A stretch of 40,239 nt of DNA, from positions 1 to 40,239 of the forward strand of contig JAKBBN010000024.1 in the NCBI GenBank assembly GCA_021808485.1, in the 5' to 3' direction. Of the stretch, positions 1 to 8,200 are shown in pieces (position 1 is the first letter of the stretch; each line of letters starts with the position of its first letter). The notes under the pieces were generated by a model. The model saw nothing but the letters and a program-made list of their open reading frames with translations. It searched no databases and was not told the origin of the DNA. A program made the position numbers and the translations under genes. The stretch comes from Planctomycetota bacterium (GTDB taxonomy: Bacteria > Planctomycetota > Phycisphaerae > WQYP01).

Positions 1-62
1 AACTGTGGGTCCGCTTCCATGAGAACCCTTTCAACTAGATATTTTCCCAAGGATTATTTATA

Positions 63-182
63 ATGCAACCCATGGTTATGTACCGTTGCACGCCAAACGG
101 AGTATATCATGAAAAATGCCCGTTTTGCAATGCTGCTCAATCCATTAAGGCCGGCAAAGGAGCTGATTGCCGAATTCAGTAG
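63..182 (+). CDS. Possible 39-residue Cys-containing mini-protein
   Basis: Short open frame starting at ATG 63 with an AAGGA Shine-Dalgarno-like sequence at 49-53 (9-base spacing). The product has a C-x9-C-x2-C arrangement (a Cys after MYR, then the motif EKCPFCNAA), which resembles half of a zinc ribbon, plus one later Cys. It overlaps the next frame (109-297) by 74 bases in a different frame, so at most one of the two is likely to be a major product. It is also possible that this is the 3' part or remnant of a gene beginning outside the window. No family is recognised. Confidence 0.3.
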   Translation: MQPMVMYRCTPNGVYHEKCPFCNAAQSIKAGKGADCRIQ

Positions 183-297
183 CGCCTTTGACGCCGGACG
201 CGAGCTTGAGACAAAATACGGTTATTCTCCGTTCTTATGCACGGAGAAATGGAAAGATTCCTTCGAAGGCTGGTCGCTTATCCCGTTGATGCAGTGA
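109..297 (+). CDS. Hypothetical 62-residue protein
   Basis: ATG at 109 is preceded by CGGAG at about 98-102 with six bases between, a reasonable ribosome site. The product is a mixed-polarity 62-residue chain with several aromatic residues near its end (motifs KYGYSPFLC and KWKDSFEGW) and no transmembrane segment or signal peptide. It stops 9 bases before the next gene, suggesting co-transcription with 307-909. I recognise no family. The overlapping Cys-containing frame at 63-182 is a competing reading of the first part. Confidence 0.4.
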   Translation: MKNARFAMLLNPLRPAKELIAEFSSAFDAGRELETKYGYSPFLCTEKWKDSFEGWSLIPLMQ

Positions 298-306
298 GGC
301 ACCGCG

Positions 307-909
307 ATGCTGAAAAACTCCCCAATTGCCCCGAATGGGGAAAGCGGCGCATCGCGGCCCGCCGGAAAGCGGATCCGCCGCGCGGGGCTTGCCATGCTGC
401 TGGTGGCGGCGGTCATTTTGTCCTTGCTCGCGTGGCTTCTGGTGACGTTCCTGGCCGAGGACGCCGGCGGTCTGCGGAATCACTTCGGCGGAGGGAGCGG
501 CCGCGTCCGTCTGGTAGTGATTGAGGGGCACGGCAGATTCGCGGTGTGTCGCGCTGCATCCACGCTTCGCTATTTGAACCGCGTATTCTCGGGGCGCAAC
601 GGCGCCCCGGGGGCATTTGGTGCAGCGCCCCTTGCGGATTTAATGTCTGAGCGGTGGGGAACGGACCAGCGTCCTTGTGATTATAACGCTGAGATCTTTT
701 TTAACTCAGGTGCTGTTTATAGCGGCCCGATCGGCCTGTCTTTTTGGCGCCAACGTTTACTGGTCGGCTTGCCACCGGCCGGCCTTGTCTGGACGCAGCC
801 ATACGGCTTTGTGGGACCACGACACGCTCCGTCGGGCATCAGGAAACTTGTTGGATTCCTGTTGGCCCCGGGCCGCTCACTGGTGGGCGGAACCGCGCGG
901 ACGTTTTGA
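307..909 (+). CDS. Hypothetical single-pass membrane protein, 200 aa
   Basis: The ATG at 307 follows a TGAGG site seven bases upstream. An Arg/Lys-rich N-terminus (about residues 17-27) is followed by a strong hydrophobic segment at about 28-50 (motif LAMLLVAAVILSLLAWLLV), so the protein is probably anchored with its bulk outside the cytoplasm. The remainder, to residue 200, is Gly/Arg-rich and not recognisable. The last 60 residues look less protein-like than the N-terminus, so a frameshift or decay in the 3' half is possible. It lies in a same-strand run of small membrane-protein genes (307-4267). No function can be given. Confidence 0.5.
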   Translation: MLKNSPIAPNGESGASRPAGKRIRRAGLAMLLVAAVILSLLAWLLVTFLAEDAGGLRNHFGGGSGRVRLVVIEGHGRFAVCRAASTLRYLNRVFSGRNGAPGAFGAAPLADLMSERWGTDQRPCDYNAEIFFNSGAVYSGPIGLSFWRQRLLVGLPPAGLVWTQPYGFVGPRHAPSGIRKLVGFLLAPGRSLVGGTARTF

Positions 910-936
910 CGGCTGTCGCACCGTTTGGAGGTACCT

Positions 937-1323
937 ATGGATTCGGTGGAAGGGTTGGACGTCGCGCAGGATAAACTGCCGCAGGCGGCGCGGCGTTCGC
1001 GCAAGGCGGGCCTGATTGCGGCCGGCGCGTGCGTTTGTTATTACGGGGGAGCGTGGCTCTGGATGATCCTCCTGCTTAGCTCGCCGAACGCGGCCGTTGC
1101 ATCGGTTTTTTGGGTAATTCATGCCGCTTGGGATGCCTTCGGCTTAATCGCCTACGGGCTCATCGCATGGGCGGGCTTCTATTTGGCACTTGTCAATAGC
1201 TGCGCTGACGTGAAAAATCGCTGGCCGCAGGCGGGCATAGAGAGTTTTTTCTGGCCCCTGCTTGCCCTGCTATCGCTTGCAGCTGCGCCGCTTGTTGCAT
1301 TGAGCGGGTGGATTCCACCGTGA
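937..1323 (+). CDS. Hypothetical membrane protein, 128 aa
   Basis: I place the start at ATG 937 because a perfect GGAGG lies at 927-931, five bases upstream; the in-frame TTG at 925 sits on top of that site and is unlikely. The product begins with a polar region of about 28 residues containing a basic patch (motif RRSRKAG). Three hydrophobic segments follow, at roughly residues 30-48, 57-85 and 105-125. It is probably a small inner-membrane protein. No family is recognised. It lies 27 bases after the preceding frame and may share a transcript with it. Confidence 0.68.
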   Translation: MDSVEGLDVAQDKLPQAARRSRKAGLIAAGACVCYYGGAWLWMILLLSSPNAAVASVFWVIHAAWDAFGLIAYGLIAWAGFYLALVNSCADVKNRWPQAGIESFFWPLLALLSLAAAPLVALSGWIPP

Positions 1324-1608
1324 CTGATGCCCTGGGCACTCCACCCGCAACTGAACGCAGCCGTCCTGGCCATATGCCATTGCCCATTTGGCGGGCGCGA
1401 TGCCTGTGCCGCCGCCGGCGACCAAGGCAATCGGGGCTTGTTCGACCGGTGCGGGCCCACGGATGTAAGGATCGCGTTTCATTAGCGGCATTCGCCCCTA
1501 TGTTTTCGCCTATTTGCGGTCTGGGCGATGCCCGCTGGTTTGTAAACCGGGGATTTGTGGTAGAATGATGCGACTCTATATCATTCCGATCGTGATTGGG
1601 AAAGCTGC

Positions 1609-1741
1609 ATGGTCGCACTGGATGAACAATTTCACCGCCAAGGCACAGGGCCGCAATGCGGTCGCCGCCGTCAATTCGCACAATCCGAGAAATCCCCCGT
1701 TCGTTGTACCGCAGACATGCTGTCTGCCCGTTGCCGGCGCG
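1609..1741 (+). repeat. Dispersed 133-bp repeat, copy A
   Basis: This stretch matches 4620-4752 over 133 bases without gaps; by hand I count 16 mismatches, about 88% identity. Both copies lie in gene-poor gaps of the same 5 kb, in the same orientation. An ATG at 1622 opens a 52-residue frame (to 1780), and the equivalent ATG in copy B opens a 54-residue frame. In this frame the first 40 residues differ at only five positions, and several nucleotide changes are silent. The frame from ATG 1609 accumulates about ten amino-acid changes. So the repeat may encode a small peptide (motif VVPQTCCLPVAGA). I recognise neither a transposon end nor a known repeat family. Confidence 0.75.
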
Positions 1742-2105
1742 ATAAATGCGGCGCGAGGTCCAATACTGAAAAAGCCGTAATTAGCCGCGTTATTTCTTGT
1801 ATGTTGAAAATAATGGATAAGAAACGTTCTATAAGGTTTATGCAGTCTGCACAAAGGGTAAGGAGGCTGAACACTCGTACGGGTATGTCGAATATGGCAT
1901 AGATTATGAGTTTTGGGGACAGCCGGGATCCGTTACACTATGTAAAGAGGCCCAACATGTATCAAATGGAAATGCGCGAGCCGGCGGAGGGCAGCCGCGC
2001 TTACCATAAGCCGCGGGCAAATGTCGCGGAGGTCGGAACCGTCAGGTCCTGCTCCGTTTCGCGCAGGAGTCAGTAATTACAGGCCGGCTTTTATTTGGTG
2101 TTAAG
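1742..2105 (+). other. Gap with weak short frames only
   Basis: No convincing gene lies between the repeat and the small membrane protein at 2106. Two weak signals overlap here. The first is a start-less open frame from 1821 to 2009 (62 codons, preceded by a TAA), rich in Tyr and Gly (motif SYGYVEYGIDYEFW). It could be a fragment of a decayed gene. The second is a 39-codon frame, 1957-2076, whose ATG has an AAGAGG-like site at 1945-1950. The two are in different frames, so both cannot be well-conserved genes. I would not assign either a product. Confidence 0.25.
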
Positions 2106-2372
2106 ATGCTGAATGCACTCCCGGTTTTAGCAATTGCAATAGGGGCGGTGATCGCGTTTGTGATCGTGCGGTTCAGACTTTTGCGGGCGACGTTGATAGC
2201 GATGGTGCTTGTTGGAGGCGCGGCCTCCGTCATCCTCGGCTTTGTCGGGATAGCCCTTGGCGGGGGGAGAATTATTGGGTACTTCCTCCTTATTCCAACC
2301 GGTCTGGCGGCGTTATATGCCGGGTTAAGGTACCTTTACCCGCTCCGGCCGCGAAATGATTCCAACGCATGA
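2106..2372 (+). CDS. Small membrane protein, 88 aa
   Basis: An 88-residue hydrophobic protein with three predicted membrane spans (about residues 2-21, 28-50 and 55-78) and a short basic/polar tail ending in RPRNDSNA. The ATG at 2106 has no clear Shine-Dalgarno site (upstream bases GGTGTTAAG), so translation may be weak. It follows the low-content gap and precedes the next membrane protein by 215 bases, in the same direction. The 215-base spacer shows no further gene. No family is recognised. Confidence 0.55.
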   Translation: MLNALPVLAIAIGAVIAFVIVRFRLLRATLIAMVLVGGAASVILGFVGIALGGGRIIGYFLLIPTGLAALYAGLRYLYPLRPRNDSNA

Positions 2373-2587
2373 TGGGAACCGGGCCTTTTGGGCAGCCGGA
2401 GAATTTGGCGATCGGGTTAAAATAAGCAATAACGGGAACATTCGTTTGGTTGCCTGCGGCAGCACATGTTCACGCACTGAAAACAGCCGGGCTGGCGGTG
2501 AGACAGGCGATATCGCCGCTTGCGGGGAACGGAAACCCGCGGTAGTACCGACAGTACGATTCGGGCTTAGAATAAGGGTATGGTGAT

Positions 2588-3322
2588 ATGGGCGACGACA
2601 GTACAAGCAGGCAGAGGCTGGCGTGCCTCTTGTGCCTGTTCGGCCCCGCCGGATTGCTTGCCTTCCGCGTCGTCATTGACGGGATCATGAAAGGAACGCA
2701 TTCCGCATATTTTGGGCTGTGGGTTTTCGGTGCGGTTCAAACTGTTCTGCTCTTGTCGCAGTTGCTTGGCGTCATCGGCATGGCGATGCTGGCAGGAGCG
2801 TTGCGAAACTCCGGCCGATCAGCCACGCGGGTTTTATTCCGGGGGCTATTGATCTGTTGCGGCGTGCTATTTGTTCTGGTGATATTGAACTATCTTGTCT
2901 GGCTGATTTTTGTAGCCGGCGGCGAAGCGGCACGGAATTTTCTGTTCCGGCTCCTGATGCCGGCCCGGACCGCTATTTTCAACACCGCCTTTGCAATATG
3001 CTGGATAGCGTCGTTATCGACCTCAGTTTTAGTTGCATGCGGTATGTGCAACGCCAAATTGAAAAGGGGCGTTCAATTGTTGGCACGGATTACGGTAATA
3101 CTGCTCGTGCTCTCTTTTCTACTGGTGCTGCTGTGCCAATTCAGCTACGAGATGTGGTTCGGTCGATTTTCGCCTCAAATCGGCCTGAACCTGACAGCTG
3201 TAATAAATTGGCTCTTTCCCGTCGGCCTCCTGGGCGCGACATTGTCATTTGCGGCAAGTTTAATTCATCCAAAAACAAAACCGGCGATGTATTCCGGCGA
3301 TATCCCGTCCAGTGACGACTAA
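2588..3322 (+). CDS. Multi-pass membrane protein, 244 aa
   Basis: ATG at 2588 has an AAGGG site at 2574-2578, nine bases upstream. The product has about six hydrophobic spans spread over its length (roughly residues 12-30, 42-65, 83-112, 128-155, 165-188 and 200-225) and a short polar C-terminus. Nothing in it looks like a transporter signature or an enzyme motif. It ends 21 bases before the start of the next membrane protein, so the two are probably co-transcribed and may act together. Function unknown. Confidence 0.68.
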   Translation: MGDDSTSRQRLACLLCLFGPAGLLAFRVVIDGIMKGTHSAYFGLWVFGAVQTVLLLSQLLGVIGMAMLAGALRNSGRSATRVLFRGLLICCGVLFVLVILNYLVWLIFVAGGEAARNFLFRLLMPARTAIFNTAFAICWIASLSTSVLVACGMCNAKLKRGVQLLARITVILLVLSFLLVLLCQFSYEMWFGRFSPQIGLNLTAVINWLFPVGLLGATLSFAASLIHPKTKPAMYSGDIPSSDD

Positions 3323-3343
3323 TCCAAGGTGAGGAGACTGGTT

Positions 3344-4267
3344 TTGCGATCAAAAATTTGGCTGATTGGGGTGGCGGCGGGCGCGGTCGGGTGGGCCGCA
3401 GCAGAACACACCGCCGCGGCGACAGATGTCAACCGGGCTCTGCCGGTCGGCCTGGTTATTGTGAGCTTTTTAGCTGCGGCTCTGGGGCCCGCGCTTTGGT
3501 CGCTTTCCAGGGTCGTTTGGATATTGTGGGGGATTGGCGGCACGAGGAAAGGCCGATGGCGGCTGTTCGTCCGTCTGGGGGCGGCCATTTTTCTTACGGC
3601 CGTCGGGAGTGGGCTGGTGGGGCTGGCTGTACCTCCTGGCCCCGGTACGCTTGGTATTTTGGGTGCGATTGATGGTGCGACTACCTCGTGCAGCGCCCTG
3701 GTCCTGGCCTCGTGGCTCGAGGCCGTTACTGACGAGAAACGTGAGGTTCTCGGAGCGGGCGATGTGGCATCTGGCCTTGCCCGGGGGCTGGTTGCGGCCT
3801 GTTATTGGCCTTCGCTGGTTCTTTGGGCATGGGGGCTGTATTCCTATGTGTTACCGGCGGTCGCTCATTGGCTTGGTTCAGCCGAACTTCAGCACGATGG
3901 AAATGGATACAAAGGGCCATTGGTCGCGGCTGTCTTCGCCGTGGCGACGGGGCTTTTTGGCGTGTGGCCATGGATCGGAGCAAATCTCGCGTTGGCGCAC
4001 CTTAATCATCTCGCCGAGCCCGGTAGGAGTGGGATCCGCCCTGGCCGCATTATGGTCGTGGGCTATGTCGCCTCCGTTGCTTTTGGGATCATCTCCATAC
4101 TGCTTTATTGCGCCGGTGCAGAAGTCACCGGGCAAATTTGGTTCTTAGGCCTCGCCGTGCTTCCCGCCTATTTGACTGCTGGTTGCGCCGGCTTGGTTTC
4201 GCTGGCTCTCGGCTCAACGGTAAACGTCACGCGAACCCCATCTGGCGGGAGTTTTCTGGTAAGGTGA
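3344..4267 (+). CDS. Multi-pass membrane protein, 307 aa
   Basis: The chosen start is TTG 3344, because GAGGAG at 3331-3336 lies seven bases upstream; an in-frame GTG at 3329 would add five residues but overlaps the ribosome site region. The protein is Gly/Ala-rich with about seven hydrophobic segments. Segments at roughly residues 4-20, 30-52, 65-90, 95-115, 140-165, 185-205 and 225-290 are the most obvious. It has no recognisable catalytic or transport motif. It is the last and largest gene in the same-direction membrane-protein run of 937-4267 and is followed by a gene-poor stretch. Confidence 0.68.
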   Translation: MRSKIWLIGVAAGAVGWAAAEHTAAATDVNRALPVGLVIVSFLAAALGPALWSLSRVVWILWGIGGTRKGRWRLFVRLGAAIFLTAVGSGLVGLAVPPGPGTLGILGAIDGATTSCSALVLASWLEAVTDEKREVLGAGDVASGLARGLVAACYWPSLVLWAWGLYSYVLPAVAHWLGSAELQHDGNGYKGPLVAAVFAVATGLFGVWPWIGANLALAHLNHLAEPGRSGIRPGRIMVVGYVASVAFGIISILLYCAGAEVTGQIWFLGLAVLPAYLTAGCAGLVSLALGSTVNVTRTPSGGSFLVR

Positions 4268-4309
4268 ATTCTGATTCGTTGATGGCTCAACAGCTTTAAG
4301 GAGTCAGCA

Positions 4310-4576
4310 ATGCATCAGCGGGATGGGTTATCAAACGAAGATCGTCGCGCCTTCTGGTATCAGGGCGTGGAGCTTTTGGAGGATGTTGTCAATGGTCGCT
4401 GAAAACCAGTTCGATCAACGGGCGTTTCAAAACCAGCCAGCATCTTCACCCTTACCGGTCATGACAGCCGGGGGAACACAACCGTGGGCATTGGTGGCAA
4501 GGGCAACTCGGTCATTAAAATAATGGATGGCCAAGAAGGTGAACTGGCTTGGCGCTCAGCGAATGTCGGCGTGTGA
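4310..4576 (+). pseudogene. Small frame interrupted by in-frame TGA
   Basis: ATG 4310 has a strong AAGGAG site at 4298-4303 with six bases between. It opens a 30-codon polar frame (motif NEDRRAFWYQGVELLED) that stops at TGA 4400-4402. The same frame continues open for 57 further codons to TGA 4574-4576. That second part is also protein-like (motifs TLTGHDSRGNTTVGIGGKG and KIMDGQEGELAW). The simplest reading is a small gene with a nonsense mutation; a 30-residue peptide alone is the alternative. An open run of this length can occur by chance in GC-rich DNA, so confidence is low. No family is recognised. Confidence 0.3.
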
Positions 4577-4619
4577 TTCAGTTATAGAGGCGAGGTTGGC
4601 CTTTTTTCAAGGCAAATTT

Positions 4620-4752
4620 ATGGTCGCGATCCATGAACAATTTCACCGCAAAGGCAAGGGGCCGCAATGCGGTCGCCGCCGTCAATTCGCGCCATCCGCG
4701 GGAACCCCGGTTCGTTGTACCGCAGACATGCTGTCTGCCGGTCGCCGGCGCG
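4620..4752 (+). repeat. Dispersed 133-bp repeat, copy B
   Basis: Second copy of the repeat at 1609-1741, same orientation, ungapped and about 88% identical. The flanks on both sides differ from copy A. Here the internal ATG at 4633 opens a 54-residue frame ending at 4797; its first 40 residues match copy A at 35 positions, after which the sequences diverge completely. The divergence point therefore falls inside both small frames, as expected for an inserted or recombined module rather than a duplicated whole gene. Confidence 0.75.
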
Positions 4753-4797
4753 GCCGTTACTGATCAAAAAACTCAAAATAACCCATTAGGACCGTAA

Positions 4798-5085
4798 TAC
4801 TCGAGTACCGTAACCCTTACGCACCAGCGTCATATCAGCCGCCGCACCACATTTTTCAAAGCTTAAGCTGCTGAAATCCGGCATGCAGTCCATCGCCGGC
4901 GAATGGATTATTTTTCCCCCGGCGGCTGGGGAGGGGGATTCCCTACCGGAAACCGCACATGATTCGTGCCCATTCAAATCAGATCGTCGCCGCGATGTAA
5001 CATTTGAAATGCGCGTGATATGCCCAAATTTGTGGCGGGCGGGCGACAGTTGCGGCGGCATGGGATGATACAGATGTTGCGCCCG
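4798..5085. other. Intergenic stretch without clear gene
   Basis: I see no supported gene between repeat copy B and the promoter for the lyase gene. Open frames on both strands exist (for example 4883-5068 plus, 4786-5061 minus), but they lack ribosome sites and protein-like composition. Confidence 0.5.
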
Positions 5086-5115
5086 TTGACGCTCGTCGTT
5101 TGGCGATTGTATTAT
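5086..5115 (+). promoter_or_regulatory. Sigma-70-type promoter for the PL4 gene
   Basis: TTGACG at 5086-5091 and TATTAT at 5110-5115 each match five of six consensus bases, with an 18-base spacer. Transcription would begin near 5122, giving an approximately 80-base leader to the preferred start at 5202. Confidence 0.55.
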
Positions 5116-5201
5116 CAGTCACTTAGCAGTTTTGTTGCATGAGTCAGGCTGTTTTGCGCTGCCTTGTCCGGCAAAATGTCTTGCGGATAAAGAGGTGTGT
5201 A

Positions 5202-8200
5202 ATGCGAATTTGTAACATGTTGGCGGTGTTAGCCGGCGCGGGTCTGGCGCTGGCGGCCGGATCGCGGGCGGGGGCGTATACCCCGCGCAAACTGCTGTCC
5301 GGTTTTGACACGGCCCATTCGTTGTCGCACATGCGGCTGTTCGGCCCCGGCGTATCCATGCAACTCAACACGCAAAAAAAATATGTGCACCAGGGGGCGG
5401 GCAGCCTGGAAATTATTGCCGACGAGGCAAAAAATCCGCACAAGGGCGGTGTGCGTCCGACCCTGCAGATTCGCTTCGCCCATGCCGTTAATCTAAAAAA
5501 ATATCGTGAAATGAGTTTGTGGGTTTACGTTCCGGCGTCTTCGGCGGCGCATTTCTTCGGCCGGTATGATGTCCGGCTGGCGGTAAATCGGGGGAATCCC
5601 TATTGGTCCATGGCGGATGTGGTGCCGGGGTGGAACCATGTGGTCTGGAATTTTGCGAGGCATCCGCAAAATGCGATTGCCGGGTCCGGATCCGGTGCGA
5701 CGCGATTCCTTCCGATGATGCAAATGCTGCAGATTAACTTCGGCCCGCTGATGAGCGGCTACGGGCGTTCAAGGATTTATGTGGATGATCTGCGGTTGGT
5801 GCCGATGCGACGGCTGGTTTCCACCACGCCGGAGGAACTGGAATCCGTGCTGGGGAACGATGATTCATGGTCGCGCAGATATCAGGCGGTGGGGCGGCTG
5901 CGGGCGATCGGCACACTGGCCGTGTTGCCGGCCCTGATCAGCGCGGCCAACGATCATGTGCCGCTGATCCGCGGCGCGGCGCGACGTGCGATGCTGCAGA
6001 CAGCCGAATCAAACGGTCGCGCCGTCTGGCCGGACTTGGAGGATACACTGCATATCGGCACGCCGCGGGAGCGCCTGGCGGTGGTGCGGCTTATCGCCCG
6101 GCTGGGAACGGCAAAGCTGGGGCCGCAGGCCGTTGACACGCTGCGTGCGGAATTGCTGGATAATGATTATTACACGCGGACCGCGGCCCGGGCCGGGCTG
6201 AAAAAACTCGGCGTTTCCCCGGTTCGTATCGCGGATCACCTGGCGAAGCTTCTTGTGTCCGGCAGTCCGCGCAAGGTGCATGCGGCACTGCGCGTACTGG
6301 CCGATATCGGGCCGGCCGCATCGCCGGCGCTTCCGGCCATTCTGCAAGTGCTGCGCAATTCGGCGCTGCCCATCGGGACGCGGCAATGGGCGCTGCGCGC
6401 GGCATGGTGGACCAATGATCATGTGCTTAAACCGTCGGACTGGGTGATCGGCCTGCAGCCGGGGGCAATGGCGGTTTATCGTCATCTGCCGAATCTGGCG
6501 ATGATTCGTCTGGAGGCGGCCGGGGCGGGGGCGGTGGCGCCATTGACTCACGTACTGCTGGATTCAAAGAACCCGGTGGTGCGGGCAAGAGCCGCCGAAG
6601 CCTTTGACCACATGCGGCGCGGCGTGGTGCGGACGGCCGAGGCCGCACTGAAAAAAGCGGCGTCGGATCCGGCATGGTATGTGGCTTGGCAGGCACGGCA
6701 GGATTTGCTGCGGGCGGGGATTGCGGCTGCCGGCCGCGCACTGAATCCGGTAAAGGCGGATCATTCGCCGGTAACGGTGGCAAAACGGGGCAATGAGGTC
6801 ATTTTTTCCAACGGTACGGTGCGGATGGTGTTTAACAGGAATGCCATTGATCCGGGACCGGTGAGTGTGCAGCTGGACGGCGGCACGAACCTGGTGCATG
6901 CGCGGTGGGTGCACCATATTCTGGCGTTCCGGCACAGCAAAGCGGATAACATGTTTGAACGCCAATGGATGCAGAAAATCGGCGGAAGTCCGATCAACAA
7001 GCATTTTAAACAGGCCGTGGTCAGCAGCGGACCGGAGCAGGCCGAATATGTCTACACATTCCCCTCGGATCATGTATCGCCGTACCATTGGGAGGAGCAT
7101 TATGTGCTGCGGCGGGGCAATTCGGGATTTTACGTCTATTTTGTGCTGCGTAACGTCACCGGCAAGGCGATGCCCAATTCCATCTACCAGGGCAATGATC
7201 AAAGCATCGGACTGGAATTTAATTTTCTTGTTGCGGCAACCCGCAGCCTGTTTACCACCAAGGTGCTCAGTGATAATTTGCGAGGTCCCACGAGTTTCGG
7301 CTTTCCGCGGCAGAACTACCTGCAATATCCGGATATTTACCAGGCCACGTGGCGGCTGCCCAACGGAGAAGTGGATGCAAAACATGAGTGGATGAATTAC
7401 GAACGCATGAGCCATGTGATGGGGCTGGTGGGGCCGAAAAATGGTTTGTGGCTTATTTTCCCCAGCCATTCATTTTTGGACGGCACGGAGCCGTTGTTGC
7501 AGATGACGGCGTTTGTGGGGCCGTTGTTTATCATCGGCATGGATAACAAATATTACGTGCCGACGGAAACTTATGTGGGTGCGCACTGGCAAAAACTTTA
7601 CGGGCCGATGTATTTTTACCTGGATAAAGGCCCGAATCGGGAGGAGATGTGGATCGCCGCGAAGCGAGCCGCCCTGAAACGGCGGGAAAGCTGGCCGTTC
7701 CGCTGGGTCAAGAACAAATTCTACCAGAGCCGCGGGACGGTGCGGGGCACGGTCGGTGTGGCGGATTTCAAAGGGTCATCAGCGCATGGTTTGCCCGGTG
7801 CGTCCGGAAAGCGCGCCTGGGTTATTTTGAGCCTTCCGCCCAAGCATGTTCCCGCGGATTTATACGGATCATGGTTGCGGAACGTCGGTTCATTTATGTA
7901 TTGGACGCGTGCCGATGCGCAGGGCCGCTATCAGATCAAGAATGTCGAGCCGGGAAAATATGATCTGTTTGTGTGGAAAAGCGGGGTTTTAGGGGAGGCT
8001 CGTCGCAACGGTTTGACGGTGAAACCCGGGATAACGTTAACCGAATCACCCCTGATTATTCATCCGCTGACGTTCGGCCGGACGGTTTGGCAGATTGGCC
8101 GGGCAACGCGCACCGTGACGCAGTACCGCAACGGCGGCAATTTTCATATATGGGAAAATTACCTGCGATATGGCATGAATTTCCCGCATGGCGTCAACTA

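Noticed and set aside
4400..4402. In-frame TGA as selenocysteine codon
   Set aside because: No Cys homologue pattern or redox motif around it and no convincing adjacent stem-loop; a nonsense mutation or chance is simpler.
5139..5201. Upstream start for the PL4 gene
   Set aside because: The added residues precede a normal signal peptide and lack a ribosome site; 5202 fits better.
6564..7469. A 301-codon minus-strand frame
   Set aside because: Antisense to the catalytic part of the PL4 gene.
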